DNA of 31,611 nucleotides from a virus, in the IMG/VR virus record IMGVR_UViG_3300046001_002113, positions 1 to 31,611 of that record. One strand, 5' to 3'. Positions 21,651 to 28,100 of the stretch are shown in pieces. Numbering within the stretch: the stretch's first letter is position 1; each line of letters opens with the position of its first letter. Both the position numbers and the translations under genes were made by a program. The notes under the pieces were generated by a model. That model was given only the letters and a program-made list of their open reading frames with translations, did not search any database and was not told the origin of the DNA.

Positions 21651-21679
21651 TTGCATTTGTCTTACAATGCCCCTATATT
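21651..21679 (+). promoter_or_regulatory. Early-region promoter
   Basis: TTGCAT at 21651-21656 and TATATT at 21674-21679 are separated by exactly 17 bp, close to a housekeeping consensus. It lies in the only non-coding stretch between the phosphoesterase unit and the early genes. It is followed by a perfect short palindrome (21687-21703) and a strong SD AAAGGAGGG. Confidence 0.72.
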
Positions 21680-21686
21680 GAAGTCA

Positions 21687-21703
21687 TCAAGGAAATACCT
21701 TGA
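21687..21703 (+). promoter_or_regulatory. Palindromic operator or leader hairpin
   Basis: TCAAGGAAATACCTTGA is a perfect 6-bp inverted repeat with a 5-nt centre, 8-24 bp after the -10 box and so at or just after the transcription start. The placement suits a repressor operator (the ribbon-helix-helix gene is three genes downstream) or a 5' leader hairpin. Confidence 0.5.
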
Positions 21704-21722
21704 GTCTCAAAGGAGGGACATC

Positions 21723-21950
21723 ATGCAAGCAGTAACCGAAACATTTTGGTCAGACCTAGGTGGTCGGATCGAATGCCAAAAGCACATCGGATTTGAAGCA
21801 TCATCAAGATTGCAAAGCCGACCATCATCCAAAAGCATCACAACATCAATGACCAAATGGTTCAAGATGACCGAGCAAGAAGCCACCGAGTTCTCCGAAC
21901 TCGTAGGTCTTGACCACACCATTTGTGAATCATGCAGGAGCGCACGATGA
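21723..21950 (+). CDS. Small early protein with Cys/His residues
   Basis: A 75-aa protein from ATG 21723, chosen because of the SD AAAGGAGGG; the longer frame from 21651 would begin inside the promoter. It reads MQAVTETFWSDLGGRIECQK, a Ser-rich middle, MTKWFKMTEQEATEFSELVG and CESCRSAR. Cysteines (CQKH and CESC) could bind zinc. The family is not recognised. As first gene after the early promoter it may be a host-takeover factor, which is inference. It overlaps the next gene as ATGA. Confidence 0.6.
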   Translation: MQAVTETFWSDLGGRIECQKHIGFEASSRLQSRPSSKSITTSMTKWFKMTEQEATEFSELVGLDHTICESCRSAR

Positions 21951-22078
21951 ACACCTACACAGACCATCAAGGCAATATCGTTTGCTCACTCCACATGGAC
22001 GCAAGCGTCATGAACAAGCACGACCAATGTGACGAATGCTTAGATGATGCCCACGAAGCAGAAATCCTCGCACGATGA
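21947..22078 (+). CDS. 43-aa Cys/His mini-protein
   Basis: A 43-codon ORF joined to both neighbours by ATGA overlaps. Its sequence includes IVCSLHMDASVMNKHDQCDE followed by C31, so it has C13, H16, C28 and C31 spaced like a small zinc-binding knuckle. Such very short, tandem-overlapping proteins in an early phage operon are credible. No function is known. Confidence 0.6.
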   Translation: MNTYTDHQGNIVCSLHMDASVMNKHDQCDECLDDAHEAEILAR

Positions 22079-22254
22079 CCTCAATACGCAACCCTCATCA
22101 GCCTGCTCAATACCCAACCCTAACCATACGCATACCCCAATACACGATTGATTGGCTGAATGCTGAAGCAAAAGAATATGACATGACAAAAGCAGAGATT
22201 GTCAGACAAGCCCTCAACCTCTACTACAAGACAAAATACCCATCCAACGACTAG
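22075..22254 (+). CDS. Ribbon-helix-helix (CopG/Arc-type) regulator
   Basis: A 59-aa protein. PTLTIRIPQYTIDWLNAEA is the beta strand and first helix, and DMTKAEIVRQALNLYY the second helix, of the ribbon-helix-helix fold. Such proteins bind DNA as dimers through the N-terminal strand, often at short palindromes. It lies in the operon that starts at the 21651 promoter and could autoregulate at the palindrome 21687-21703; that link is inference. It overlaps the previous gene as ATGA and is followed by a 105-bp gap. Confidence 0.75.
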   Translation: MTSIRNPHQPAQYPTLTIRIPQYTIDWLNAEAKEYDMTKAEIVRQALNLYYKTKYPSND

Positions 22255-22297
22255 GGTGAAGGTTGGCTCGTTCGCACCCATTGGTCGCAGAACAGCC

Positions 22298-22323
22298 CCT
22301 CACCCTTCCTCCTTGGGGTGAGG
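22298..22323 (+). promoter_or_regulatory. Hairpin upstream of the exported lysozyme-like gene
   Basis: CCTCACCC at 22298-22305 pairs perfectly with GGGTGAGG at 22316-22323 around the loop TTCCTCCTTG. There is no T-tract after it, so it is not a typical terminator. It lies 36 bp before ATG 22360, and an in-frame GTG at 22318 would be locked inside the stem. The CCTCC in the loop is complementary to a Shine-Dalgarno sequence. Confidence 0.4.
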
Positions 22324-22359
22324 TCATATATCCACTCACCTGCGAAGATCGGACAGACC

Positions 22360-22887
22360 ATGAGACGCATCACAGCAACCATCGTCACCACACTCACCCT
22401 CACCATAGGCATCGGAACAGCACACGCAGTCCAAGCCCCCGAACCCAGCCACAGCCCTTCCGTCACCCGAACCCAAGTGATACCAAAAGAATCCCAACCG
22501 ACCATCAAGTTCCAACATGGTGACATCTCTTGGTTGCCACAACTTGCACAGCAAGCAGGATGGCCTAAAAAAACTTGGCGCAAATTAGGCATGATTGTCC
22601 TACGTGAGTCAGGTGCCTGCCCCTATCGAAAAGGGGGAGACATTGTGAACAAGAACTGTGAAGTGATTGGACATGACGGCTCAAACCATGCGTCCGATTC
22701 TGGTCTGCTTCAAATCAACGGAGTGAATTACAACCTCAGCCGAAACAAATGGGCTGCTGTTTGCTTGGCGAAGATCGCTTGCACCCAAGAACCTCTGCTG
22801 GATGCGTTGACCAATCTTCGTGCAGGACTTGTTTTGTACAAGATTGCTGGATGGTCGCCTTGGATAGTTCCTCAAGGTGGTTGGTGA
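22360..22887 (+). CDS. Exported lysozyme/transglycosylase-like protein
   Basis: A 175-aa protein from ATG 22360; the in-frame GTG 22318 is less likely because it lies inside a hairpin and would spoil the signal peptide. Residues 1-23 are a Sec signal (RRITATIVTTLTLTIGIGTA, then HA). The domain from ~55 has LGMIVLRESGACP with the candidate catalytic E83, then NHASDSGLLQINGVNY (109-124), as in lytic transglycosylases and lysozyme-fold proteins, and C87/C100 and C135/C141 that may form disulfides. It should cut glycan strands outside the membrane without a holin. It is encoded far from the endolysin, in the early operon, which suggests a role in infection or envelope change rather than final lysis. 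Confidence 0.78.
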   Translation: MRRITATIVTTLTLTIGIGTAHAVQAPEPSHSPSVTRTQVIPKESQPTIKFQHGDISWLPQLAQQAGWPKKTWRKLGMIVLRESGACPYRKGGDIVNKNCEVIGHDGSNHASDSGLLQINGVNYNLSRNKWAAVCLAKIACTQEPLLDALTNLRAGLVLYKIAGWSPWIVPQGGW

Positions 22888-22950
22888 GTATCCACCACCA
22901 TGCAACAGCATTGTTCTACAGTCGAAGATGACCCAAAGGAGGGCAACATA

Positions 22951-23223
22951 ATGGAACCAATGACAGACAGAAACAAGGCAGGCTGGATCATCGCATTCAC
23001 ATTGATTGGATGGATGTTCTTCTTGTTACCAGGTGGAGAAGACATCAACCAGCCAGCACAAGGCGAACCTACACAACGAGCATGGACTATTTGGGTCATC
23101 ATCAACGTGATCCTTCTAATCAAAGTTCATTTGTTGGTTAGTCGTGAGCATCGTGCAGCTAAACGATTCAACCGTGCAATGCAACGGGCAAGAAAACTGC
23201 ACCCAACATGGCGCAATGACTGA
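22951..23223 (+). CDS. Two-segment membrane protein
   Basis: A 90-aa protein from ATG 22951, preceded by AAAGGAGGG; a longer frame from 22900 would include that SD and is rejected. Hydrophobic segments are GWIIAFTLIGWMFFLLPGG and AWTIWVIINVILLIKVHLL, then a strongly basic tail (REHRAAKRFNRAMQRARK). It has no recognised family. As an early membrane protein beside an exported lysozyme it may act in superinfection exclusion or membrane takeover (inference). It overlaps the WhiB gene by eight bases. Confidence 0.65.
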   Translation: MEPMTDRNKAGWIIAFTLIGWMFFLLPGGEDINQPAQGEPTQRAWTIWVIINVILLIKVHLLVSREHRAAKRFNRAMQRARKLHPTWRND

Positions 23224-23512
23224 GGTTCATGTAGTTGAAAGTTGGTCTGAAGGCGCACATGTCTTCAGACCAACACAACCACAATGGATGATTCAAGCCA
23301 AATGCAAAGGGCAAACAGAACTGTTCTTCAACGAAGGCAACAGCATCTATGTTCGTGCAGCAAAAGTTATTTGTGGCACCTGCCCTGTTCGACGTGAATG
23401 CTTGGCGTTCGCAATGAAGAACGATGACCAAGGCATTTGGGCTGGGACATCAACGAACGAGCGTGAACGCATCAGGCGTTCTTTACGCAAGAACATTAGG
23501 GTGTTGTCGTGA
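23216..23512 (+). CDS. WhiB-family iron-sulfur transcription factor
   Basis: A 98-aa protein with the four WhiB cysteines C30, C53, C56 and C62 (AKCKG, then CGTCPVRREC) and the G(I)WAGTS turn at 73-79, followed by a basic helix (NERERIRRSLRKNIRV). WhiB proteins bind a 4Fe-4S cluster, dock on the SigA sigma factor and alter promoter choice; they occur only in Actinobacteria and their phages, which identifies the host phylum. It probably redirects host transcription early in infection. Start ATG 23216 is chosen because the longer frame from 23144 would read through the preceding gene. It overlaps the next gene (GTGA). Confidence 0.93.
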   Translation: MTEVHVVESWSEGAHVFRPTQPQWMIQAKCKGQTELFFNEGNSIYVRAAKVICGTCPVRRECLAFAMKNDDQGIWAGTSTNERERIRRSLRKNIRVLS

Positions 23513-23895
23513 CATCACCACAGAAGCGCAAAGGTTCTTCGGCTGAGTTGGCTGTGGCTAAATGGCTTAACAAACTTGGTTGGACGGGTGCAGAGCGCAG
23601 TCGTGCCGGTTGGACAGATGACCGAGGCGACATAGACGGCATGCCAGGTGTCTGCATTGAAGTTAAGAACGAGAAGCGAATTGATTTGCCAGGTTACTTG
23701 CGTGAGTTAGCTGTTGAGATGGAGAACGCTAAAGCTTGGACGGGAACTGTCATTGTCAAACGGCGTGGAAGCACCGATGTCAACGACTGGTATGCCGTTA
23801 TGCCTGCCTCAGTTTGGGCGCAACTGCTACTCGAATTAGACCAACCAAACAACCCTGTGACACCCTTAGAGCAATATCCTCATCGGCACCGATAA
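23509..23895 (+). CDS. Holliday-junction-resolvase-like PD-(D/E)XK nuclease
   Basis: A 128-aa protein from GTG 23509. The motif order E13 (KGSSAELAVAKWL), D41 (RGDIDGMPG) and E51-x-K53 (CIEVKN) is that of small PD-(D/E)XK nucleases such as archaeal-type Holliday junction resolvases and related phage endonucleases. GTVIVKRRG is the following strand. It would resolve branched replication or recombination DNA before packaging, together with the exonuclease encoded next. It overlaps the WhiB gene by four bases. Confidence 0.8.
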   Translation: MTSPQKRKGSSAELAVAKWLNKLGWTGAERSRAGWTDDRGDIDGMPGVCIEVKNEKRIDLPGYLRELAVEMENAKAWTGTVIVKRRGSTDVNDWYAVMPASVWAQLLLELDQPNNPVTPLEQYPHRHR

Positions 23896-23947
23896 TAGGT
23901 GCTACAGTCACACTTCCAATAATTCCCAAACATCAAGGAGCCCTGCA

Positions 23948-25078
23948 ATGTCCGATCAATTCTTAACTGAAGAAGCACCCAAGGATCGTTGGGGACGGTA
24001 CCTCGTCCAGCAACCCGAAGGCAAAGCACGTGGATATACCCGTGTCACAACGATTGCCAAAACACTTGACGACACAGCATCACTTGCTGATTGGAAAGTT
24101 CGTATGGCCATCACAGGTTTGGTTCAACGACCAGACCTCCTCGCACAAGCATCAACTGCAATAGATGATCGCACTCGACTGAACAAGATTGCCAACGATT
24201 GTGTTGAAGCATCAGGTGGATACAGCCGTGCCAACCTTGGCACTGCGCTTCACGCCATCACCGAGCAGATAGACCTCGGACTCAAGCCTGCAATCCTGCC
24301 TGGATTACAAGCAGACATTGATGCCTATGTTGCAGGTATTGCAGCTTACGGAATCAAAATGCACGACGAGTTCATCGAAGTTCTACTCATCAACGACGAG
24401 TTGGAATACGCTGGGACAGCAGACCGAATCGTCACCCTCATGGATGGTCGTCTGGTCATCTTCGACTTGAAAACAGGCACAGACTTGTCGTACTCCTACG
24501 GCAACATCGCAGTGCAACTCGCCATGTATGCGAACGCTGACTGGATGTACAACTGGAAAACAGGCGAACGCCAACCAATGCCAGACTTAGACAAAACTGT
24601 GGGCATCATCTGCCACCTACCAGCAGGCGACGCAACAGTTGCCTTCCATGAAGTCAACCTTGTCGCAGGATGGGAAGCAGCCAAACAATCATTCACCACA
24701 CGTGAATGGCGCAAACGCAAAGACCTATTCAAGCCATACACATTCAGCGACAAACCACGAACCGTGACCCCACCCAAAGCCGTACCAACCAAAGTTGTCG
24801 AAACAACCAAGTCGTTGACAGCCCGTGCAGGATGGATGAAAGCACGAATCCAAGCGTTGACGGTTCCGGCACAGAAGATGTTGGTGTTGTCATGGCCACA
24901 AGGAGTGCCACACTTTGACCAATGCACCAACGAACACTTTGATGCGTTGCTACGAGTCATTGAGTTGGTTGAGGCTGAACATTCGGCACCGTTCTTTGAA
25001 CCCGATCCAACAACCCCGAAGCCAAAGAAGCGCAACATCGCAGGCTTCGACAACCCCAAGGATGCGTATCCAGGATGA
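23948..25078 (+). CDS. RecB/Cas4-like exonuclease, PD-(D/E)XK
   Basis: A 376-aa protein with the full catalytic set of the RecB-type PD-(D/E)XK family: GTALHAITEQ (H102), EYAGTADRI (D159), IFDLKTG (D173, K175) and NIAVQLAMYA (Q190, Y194). These nucleases resect DNA ends for recombination. The C-terminal ~130 residues include a basic linker and a helical domain (AGWMKARIQALTVPAQKMLV) without assigned role. No cysteine cluster typical of Cas4 is visible. AAGGAG precedes ATG 23948. It overlaps the next gene as ATGA. Confidence 0.85.
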   Translation: MSDQFLTEEAPKDRWGRYLVQQPEGKARGYTRVTTIAKTLDDTASLADWKVRMAITGLVQRPDLLAQASTAIDDRTRLNKIANDCVEASGGYSRANLGTALHAITEQIDLGLKPAILPGLQADIDAYVAGIAAYGIKMHDEFIEVLLINDELEYAGTADRIVTLMDGRLVIFDLKTGTDLSYSYGNIAVQLAMYANADWMYNWKTGERQPMPDLDKTVGIICHLPAGDATVAFHEVNLVAGWEAAKQSFTTREWRKRKDLFKPYTFSDKPRTVTPPKAVPTKVVETTKSLTARAGWMKARIQALTVPAQKMLVLSWPQGVPHFDQCTNEHFDALLRVIELVEAEHSAPFFEPDPTTPKPKKRNIAGFDNPKDAYPG

Positions 25079-25506
25079 CCGACCCAATCGAAGGTCGTGC
25101 CTACGACGTGCGCAGCGAAGACATCTTGGCATTGAACTACATCAAGACACAAATCCAATCGCTTGATCACGAACGACGCAACGAATACTCAACCTTGCTC
25201 ATTGATGCACAGTCAGCGAAACGGAACATCAATCTGAGCGCAAACAAATCTCACAGACGATACGAAATTGCGAGAGGCATCCTGCTTCTCATGCAAGACG
25301 GACAGTTTGACCGAGACTTGGTGAAGGGCATCTGCTCCCACATCACTAAGGAGACATACACAAAGGCAGGCGAAGCACTAGGTCATCTGAATGCTGTACA
25401 GGCTGAGCTGTTCGCTCAAATCTGCTACGGCATCACAGTTGATCAAGTGACAATCCAATACATCCCAGAACAGAACACATTCCGTGTTCAGGAGGTTAGG
25501 CAATGA
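25075..25506 (+). CDS. Hypothetical protein in the recombination operon
   Basis: A 143-aa helical protein: YDVRSEDILALNYIKTQIQS, LLIDAQSAKRNINLSANKSH, GQFDRDLVKGICSHITKETY, YGITVDQVTIQYIPEQNTF. No family is recognised. It lies between the exonuclease and the putative ssDNA-binding protein with four-base overlaps on both sides, so a part in DNA recombination or replication is likely by context only. Confidence 0.6.
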   Translation: MTDPIEGRAYDVRSEDILALNYIKTQIQSLDHERRNEYSTLLIDAQSAKRNINLSANKSHRRYEIARGILLLMQDGQFDRDLVKGICSHITKETYTKAGEALGHLNAVQAELFAQICYGITVDQVTIQYIPEQNTFRVQEVRQ

Positions 25507-25904
25507 CAGACATATTCCTACAAGACGGAGGATCAAAATATCCTGCGCTCAAGTTCGAGACACCAGGCGACACCCATTCGGGCAAAGTCTTGGAAGTTAA
25601 GAAGTTGGAAGATCGTGACCCACAGGGCAACACGAAAACTTGGGACAACGGAGACGTGCGATACGTATTCGTGTTCACCATCAACACCGGCACCGAAATT
25701 GGCAACCTTTGGGCGCGTGGTGCAATGGTCAAAACAATCCGTGAAGCAGCCACAGCTGCGAACGTGACCGCAATGGTTGGCACCAACCTCACCGTCAAAT
25801 ACACAGGTGATGGTGAGAAAAAAACGAAAGGATTTAACGCACCAAAGTTGTACAAGGCCAAAGTTGAGCCAGGTACAACCGACGAATCAGCAGCGATGTG
25901 GTAA
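25503..25904 (+). CDS. Putative ssDNA-binding (OB-fold-like) protein
   Basis: A 133-aa beta-rich protein: YPALKFETPGDTHSGKVLEV, VRYVFVFTINTGTEIGNLWA, AATAANVTAMVGTNLTVKYT and an acidic/aromatic end ESAAMW. Acidic C-terminal tails with a terminal aromatic are typical of phage ssDNA-binding proteins, and the position after a RecB-like exonuclease supports it. I recognise similar small proteins from actinophage early regions, but the OB-fold claim is inference from pattern. It overlaps the preceding gene as ATGA. Confidence 0.6.
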   Translation: MTDIFLQDGGSKYPALKFETPGDTHSGKVLEVKKLEDRDPQGNTKTWDNGDVRYVFVFTINTGTEIGNLWARGAMVKTIREAATAANVTAMVGTNLTVKYTGDGEKKTKGFNAPKLYKAKVEPGTTDESAAMW

Positions 25905-25927
25905 CCCACAGTCGATGACAACAGATT

Positions 25928-25974
25928 TGCTGGGTGGGGAGTCGTTCCCCCGAACCGTTGAACCCCACCTAGCA
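25928..25974 (+). promoter_or_regulatory. Leader with two mutually exclusive hairpins
   Basis: TGCTGGGTGGGG at 25928-25939 pairs with CCCCACCTAGCA at 25963-25974 (12 bp with one G-U). Inside the loop, CCCC at 25947-25950 can instead pair with GGGG 25936-25939, a shorter hairpin that breaks the long stem. The alternative structures lie 22 nt before the SD/ATG of the 44-aa gene. There is no T-tract, so this is not a plain terminator. Confidence 0.45.
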
Positions 25975-25996
25975 ATTCAGTACCACCAGGAGCAAC

Positions 25997-26131
25997 ATGA
26001 CAAAGCAAGACCTAGCAAACGCAATTCAATTCTTGGAGAAGATGGTCATCGGGGTCGCAGACCAAGATCGATTCTTCGCCACATTAGAAGCACTCAAAAC
26101 TGAACTCAACAAAAGGAGCAAACCAAAATGA
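25997..26131 (+). CDS. 44-aa hypothetical protein
   Basis: A 44-codon helical ORF (MTKQDLANAIQFLEKMVIGV, then RFFATLEALKTELNKRSKPK) with a good SD (CCAGGAGCAAC) before ATG 25997, ending as ATGA over the next start. It begins a run of seven tiny overlapping genes. No family is recognised. Confidence 0.65.
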   Translation: MTKQDLANAIQFLEKMVIGVADQDRFFATLEALKTELNKRSKPK

Positions 26132-26343
26132 CACCAGACACCGTGAACCTGATCGCAGAACTCGAACAACGAGTCTCCGAACTATCAGCCGCACTTGAGT
26201 TGGTCACCGAAGACCGTGACAACCTACGAGACGCAGGCAACAGCCTCATGACCGAACTCGAAGCATGTCGCACAACACTCGTCCAAGCCCACTCAGACAT
26301 ATCACGCCTCCGTGTGTACCTAGCCCAAGGCGCAGAACTGTAA
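26128..26343 (+). CDS. Small coiled-coil protein
   Basis: A 71-aa protein with a continuous heptad-like helix: LIAELEQRVSELSAALELVT, DNLRDAGNSLMTELEACRTT and SDISRLRVYLA. It should form a dimeric or higher coiled coil. SD AAAAGGAG precedes ATG 26128. It overlaps its neighbours by four bases and one base. The next gene also encodes a coiled coil, so the two could pair. No function is known. Confidence 0.65.
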   Translation: MTPDTVNLIAELEQRVSELSAALELVTEDRDNLRDAGNSLMTELEACRTTLVQAHSDISRLRVYLAQGAEL

Positions 26344-26567
26344 TGGGAATGTCCGACTACGACCTGCACATCAAAGGTCAGGACTTCCGAATCGCAGAGC
26401 TGATCAGCGAAACAGCATTAGAGCAGTTGGCTGCACGTAAAGCCCAGATCGAGATAGCAGAACTCTGTGTTGAAGTAGCACGACTCAACTCCCACATCCA
26501 AACCCTAGAAACCACGCTGGCAGCAATGTCGGGTGAACTACACGCACTACGAATGGACACACAATGA
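26343..26567 (+). CDS. Second small coiled-coil protein
   Basis: A 74-aa protein from ATG 26343 (a second ATG at 26349 is also possible). YDLHIKGQDFRIAELISE is followed by heptad-like helices LEQLAARKAQIEIAELCVEV and LNSHIQTLETTLAAMSGEL. It overlaps the previous stop (TAATG) and the next start (ATGA). No family is known. Confidence 0.6.
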   Translation: MGMSDYDLHIKGQDFRIAELISETALEQLAARKAQIEIAELCVEVARLNSHIQTLETTLAAMSGELHALRMDTQ

Positions 26568-26740
26568 CACAGTTCAATGTTGGTGACAAAGTAATCCTTG
26601 ACGATGAATCAGGAGTTATCGAATCGGTACTCGTCGGTGCCAACGAAACAAAATATGATGTCCGATACGGCCACACATTTATGATCGCCACCGATGTCCC
26701 AGAAGAAGACATCCAACCTTGGCAAGCAGACCAACAATGA
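26564..26740 (+). CDS. Small SH3-like/KOW-type protein
   Basis: A 58-aa ORF, ATG 26564 to TGA 26738-26740, with ATGA overlaps at both ends. FNVGDKVILDDESGVIESVL followed by KYDVRYGHTFMIATDVPEED has the beta pattern of small SH3-like barrels that bind nucleic acid or protein. The call rests on pattern only. Confidence 0.6.
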   Translation: MTQFNVGDKVILDDESGVIESVLVGANETKYDVRYGHTFMIATDVPEEDIQPWQADQQ

Positions 26741-26910
26741 TCATCCAAGTGCGCTGCAATGCCTGCAAAGGCGTAGTCAAACTAGACACTCAGCGTGTCA
26801 CCGGCTGTTTGTGCGACTCGGACAGTCCAACGTGGGTGGCGTTAAGCCGTGAAGGCAAACTCATTCATTACTCACAAGTTGACCTCACCATTATTGAGCA
26901 AACCGAATGA
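26737..26910 (+). CDS. Small zinc-ribbon-like protein
   Basis: A 57-aa protein from ATG 26737 (a frame from 26719 would overlap the previous gene further without an SD). CNACKGVVKL (CxxC) and GCLCDSDSP (CxC) provide four cysteines for a zinc ribbon, followed by a beta strand region. It has ATGA overlaps on both sides. No function is known. Confidence 0.6.
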   Translation: MIIQVRCNACKGVVKLDTQRVTGCLCDSDSPTWVALSREGKLIHYSQVDLTIIEQTE

Positions 26911-27125
26911 TTGAAGACCCTGTTGCAGAGTTCATCGAAGCAGCAGCAGACGGACTCTGCACGGCCTATGTTGTCGTGGCAACCGTCGAGCGCATTGATG
27001 GTTCGCAGTCGTTTTGGATAACAACCCTGAACAGGCAGACCTCATCCACTACGCTCGGACTACTTGTATCAGCCACCTCAGCTGAACAATACAGAATCGC
27101 TAAGTCACTCACAGAAGGCATGTGA
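26907..27125 (+). CDS. Small hypothetical protein
   Basis: A 72-aa protein: IEDPVAEFIEAAADGLCTAY, VVVATVERIDGSQSFWITTL, LVSATSAEQYRIAKSL. Its alternating helix-strand pattern resembles small phage proteins of unknown function. It closes the train of tiny overlapping ORFs. A 27-bp gap with an A-rich tract and the SD GAAGGA follows. Confidence 0.6.
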   Translation: MIEDPVAEFIEAAADGLCTAYVVVATVERIDGSQSFWITTLNRQTSSTTLGLLVSATSAEQYRIAKSLTEGM

Positions 27126-27152
27126 ATCAAACAAAAAAAAGAAGGATTGAAA

Positions 27153-27830
27153 ATGAATTGTATTATCTGTGATTCTGAGACTGTTGAGATTCAATTAGGG
27201 GAACTCGCTGCGTTTATCGTTCATCGAATCGGAGTACCTGCTCAAGAAGGATTCACCATCCAATGTCACCAATGTGGATTCCGATACAGCAACGTGAGAT
27301 TCACCGATGCGCAAGCACAAGCCATCTACGGCGACTATCGAACCGACAGATACTTTGAAGAACGAGAACGATTTGAACCTAGCTTCATGGCAGAGTATGG
27401 TCATCACTTCAAGCCACGCAACGGCACAGACAAAGTTGAAGCATTCGTTCGCTCACACAAAGAACCAGTAACCGTTTTGGACATTGGTGGAGGCAACGGA
27501 GAAAACACACCGTTCCGTGATCAAGCAACCATCGTTGACATTGGCGACACCATTGAAGGACGCTACGACCTGGTTGTCATGTCACACATTCTTGAACATG
27601 TTGGATCACCACTCCACTTCGTTGACCTAGCTCGCAAACATCTGAATGCAGACGGGCTGATCTACACCGAAACACCAATTGAACCAGCCCACAGTGTTTG
27701 GCATGAACATTGTCAAGTGTTCAGCGAACAAAGCCTCCGTACCCTGCTTGATCCTATGATCGACTACCGAGAAGATAACAATGGAATCTGTGGCATCCGA
27801 ATGACACTCTCAACATCGTTAACGAAGTAA
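27153..27830 (+). CDS. SAM-dependent methyltransferase with N-terminal zinc ribbon
   Basis: A 225-aa protein from ATG 27153 (a TTG at 27147 is possible, but the SD GAAGGA fits the ATG). Residues 1-60 form a zinc ribbon (C3, C6, C38, C41) ending FTDAQAQAIYGDY. Residues ~105-215 are a class I methyltransferase: VLDIGGGNGEN (108-118) binds SAM, and VVMSHILEHV (141-150) follows. Zinc-ribbon plus methyltransferase proteins of this layout commonly modify sugars or small metabolites in polysaccharide and antibiotic pathways. In this phage it may methylate a sugar used by the glycosyltransferase cassette; that link is inference. It stands alone between small ORFs and the DNA methyltransferase region. 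Confidence 0.82.
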   Translation: MNCIICDSETVEIQLGELAAFIVHRIGVPAQEGFTIQCHQCGFRYSNVRFTDAQAQAIYGDYRTDRYFEERERFEPSFMAEYGHHFKPRNGTDKVEAFVRSHKEPVTVLDIGGGNGENTPFRDQATIVDIGDTIEGRYDLVVMSHILEHVGSPLHFVDLARKHLNADGLIYTETPIEPAHSVWHEHCQVFSEQSLRTLLDPMIDYREDNNGICGIRMTLSTSLTK

Positions 27831-27857
27831 CATAACCCAAGCCCTAAGGAGGCATCA

Positions 27858-28100
27858 ATGGCAACACAACCGAAGCAACACAGATACCCAGCAGTCAACT
27901 TGCTGAACACATTCACACCAGGTACCAACGATCAGCAGATAGGTGACATGCTTGGCATCAGCCGATCATGTGTTGTGAGATGGCGCACCGTAGGCAAAAC
28001 ACTGTATGAATATCAAGCAGACATGTATGCAATCAGACTTGGATTCCATCCAGCAGAGATATGGCACAACTGGCTTGATGACGCAATGAGCATCGCATGA
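27858..28100 (+). CDS. Helix-turn-helix DNA-binding protein
   Basis: An 80-aa protein with a strong SD (TAAGGAGG) before ATG 27858. The central NDQQIGDMLGISRSCVVRWR is a helix-turn-helix, followed by YQADMYAIRLGFHPAEIWHN, a tail seen in many actinophage regulators. It would bind DNA near the methyltransferase region or at an early promoter. It overlaps the next gene as ATGA. Confidence 0.75.
   Translation: MATQPKQHRYPAVNLLNTFTPGTNDQQIGDMLGISRSCVVRWRTVGKTLYEYQADMYAIRLGFHPAEIWHNWLDDAMSIA

Noticed and set aside
23896-23947. Promoter before the exonuclease gene
   Set aside because: TAATAG and TACAGT resemble -10 boxes, but no reasonable -35 lies 16-18 bp upstream.
24496-25170. Minus-strand ORF of 224 aa
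   Set aside because: It lies opposite the RecB-like exonuclease gene with its full catalytic motifs; no start signals and no family pattern.
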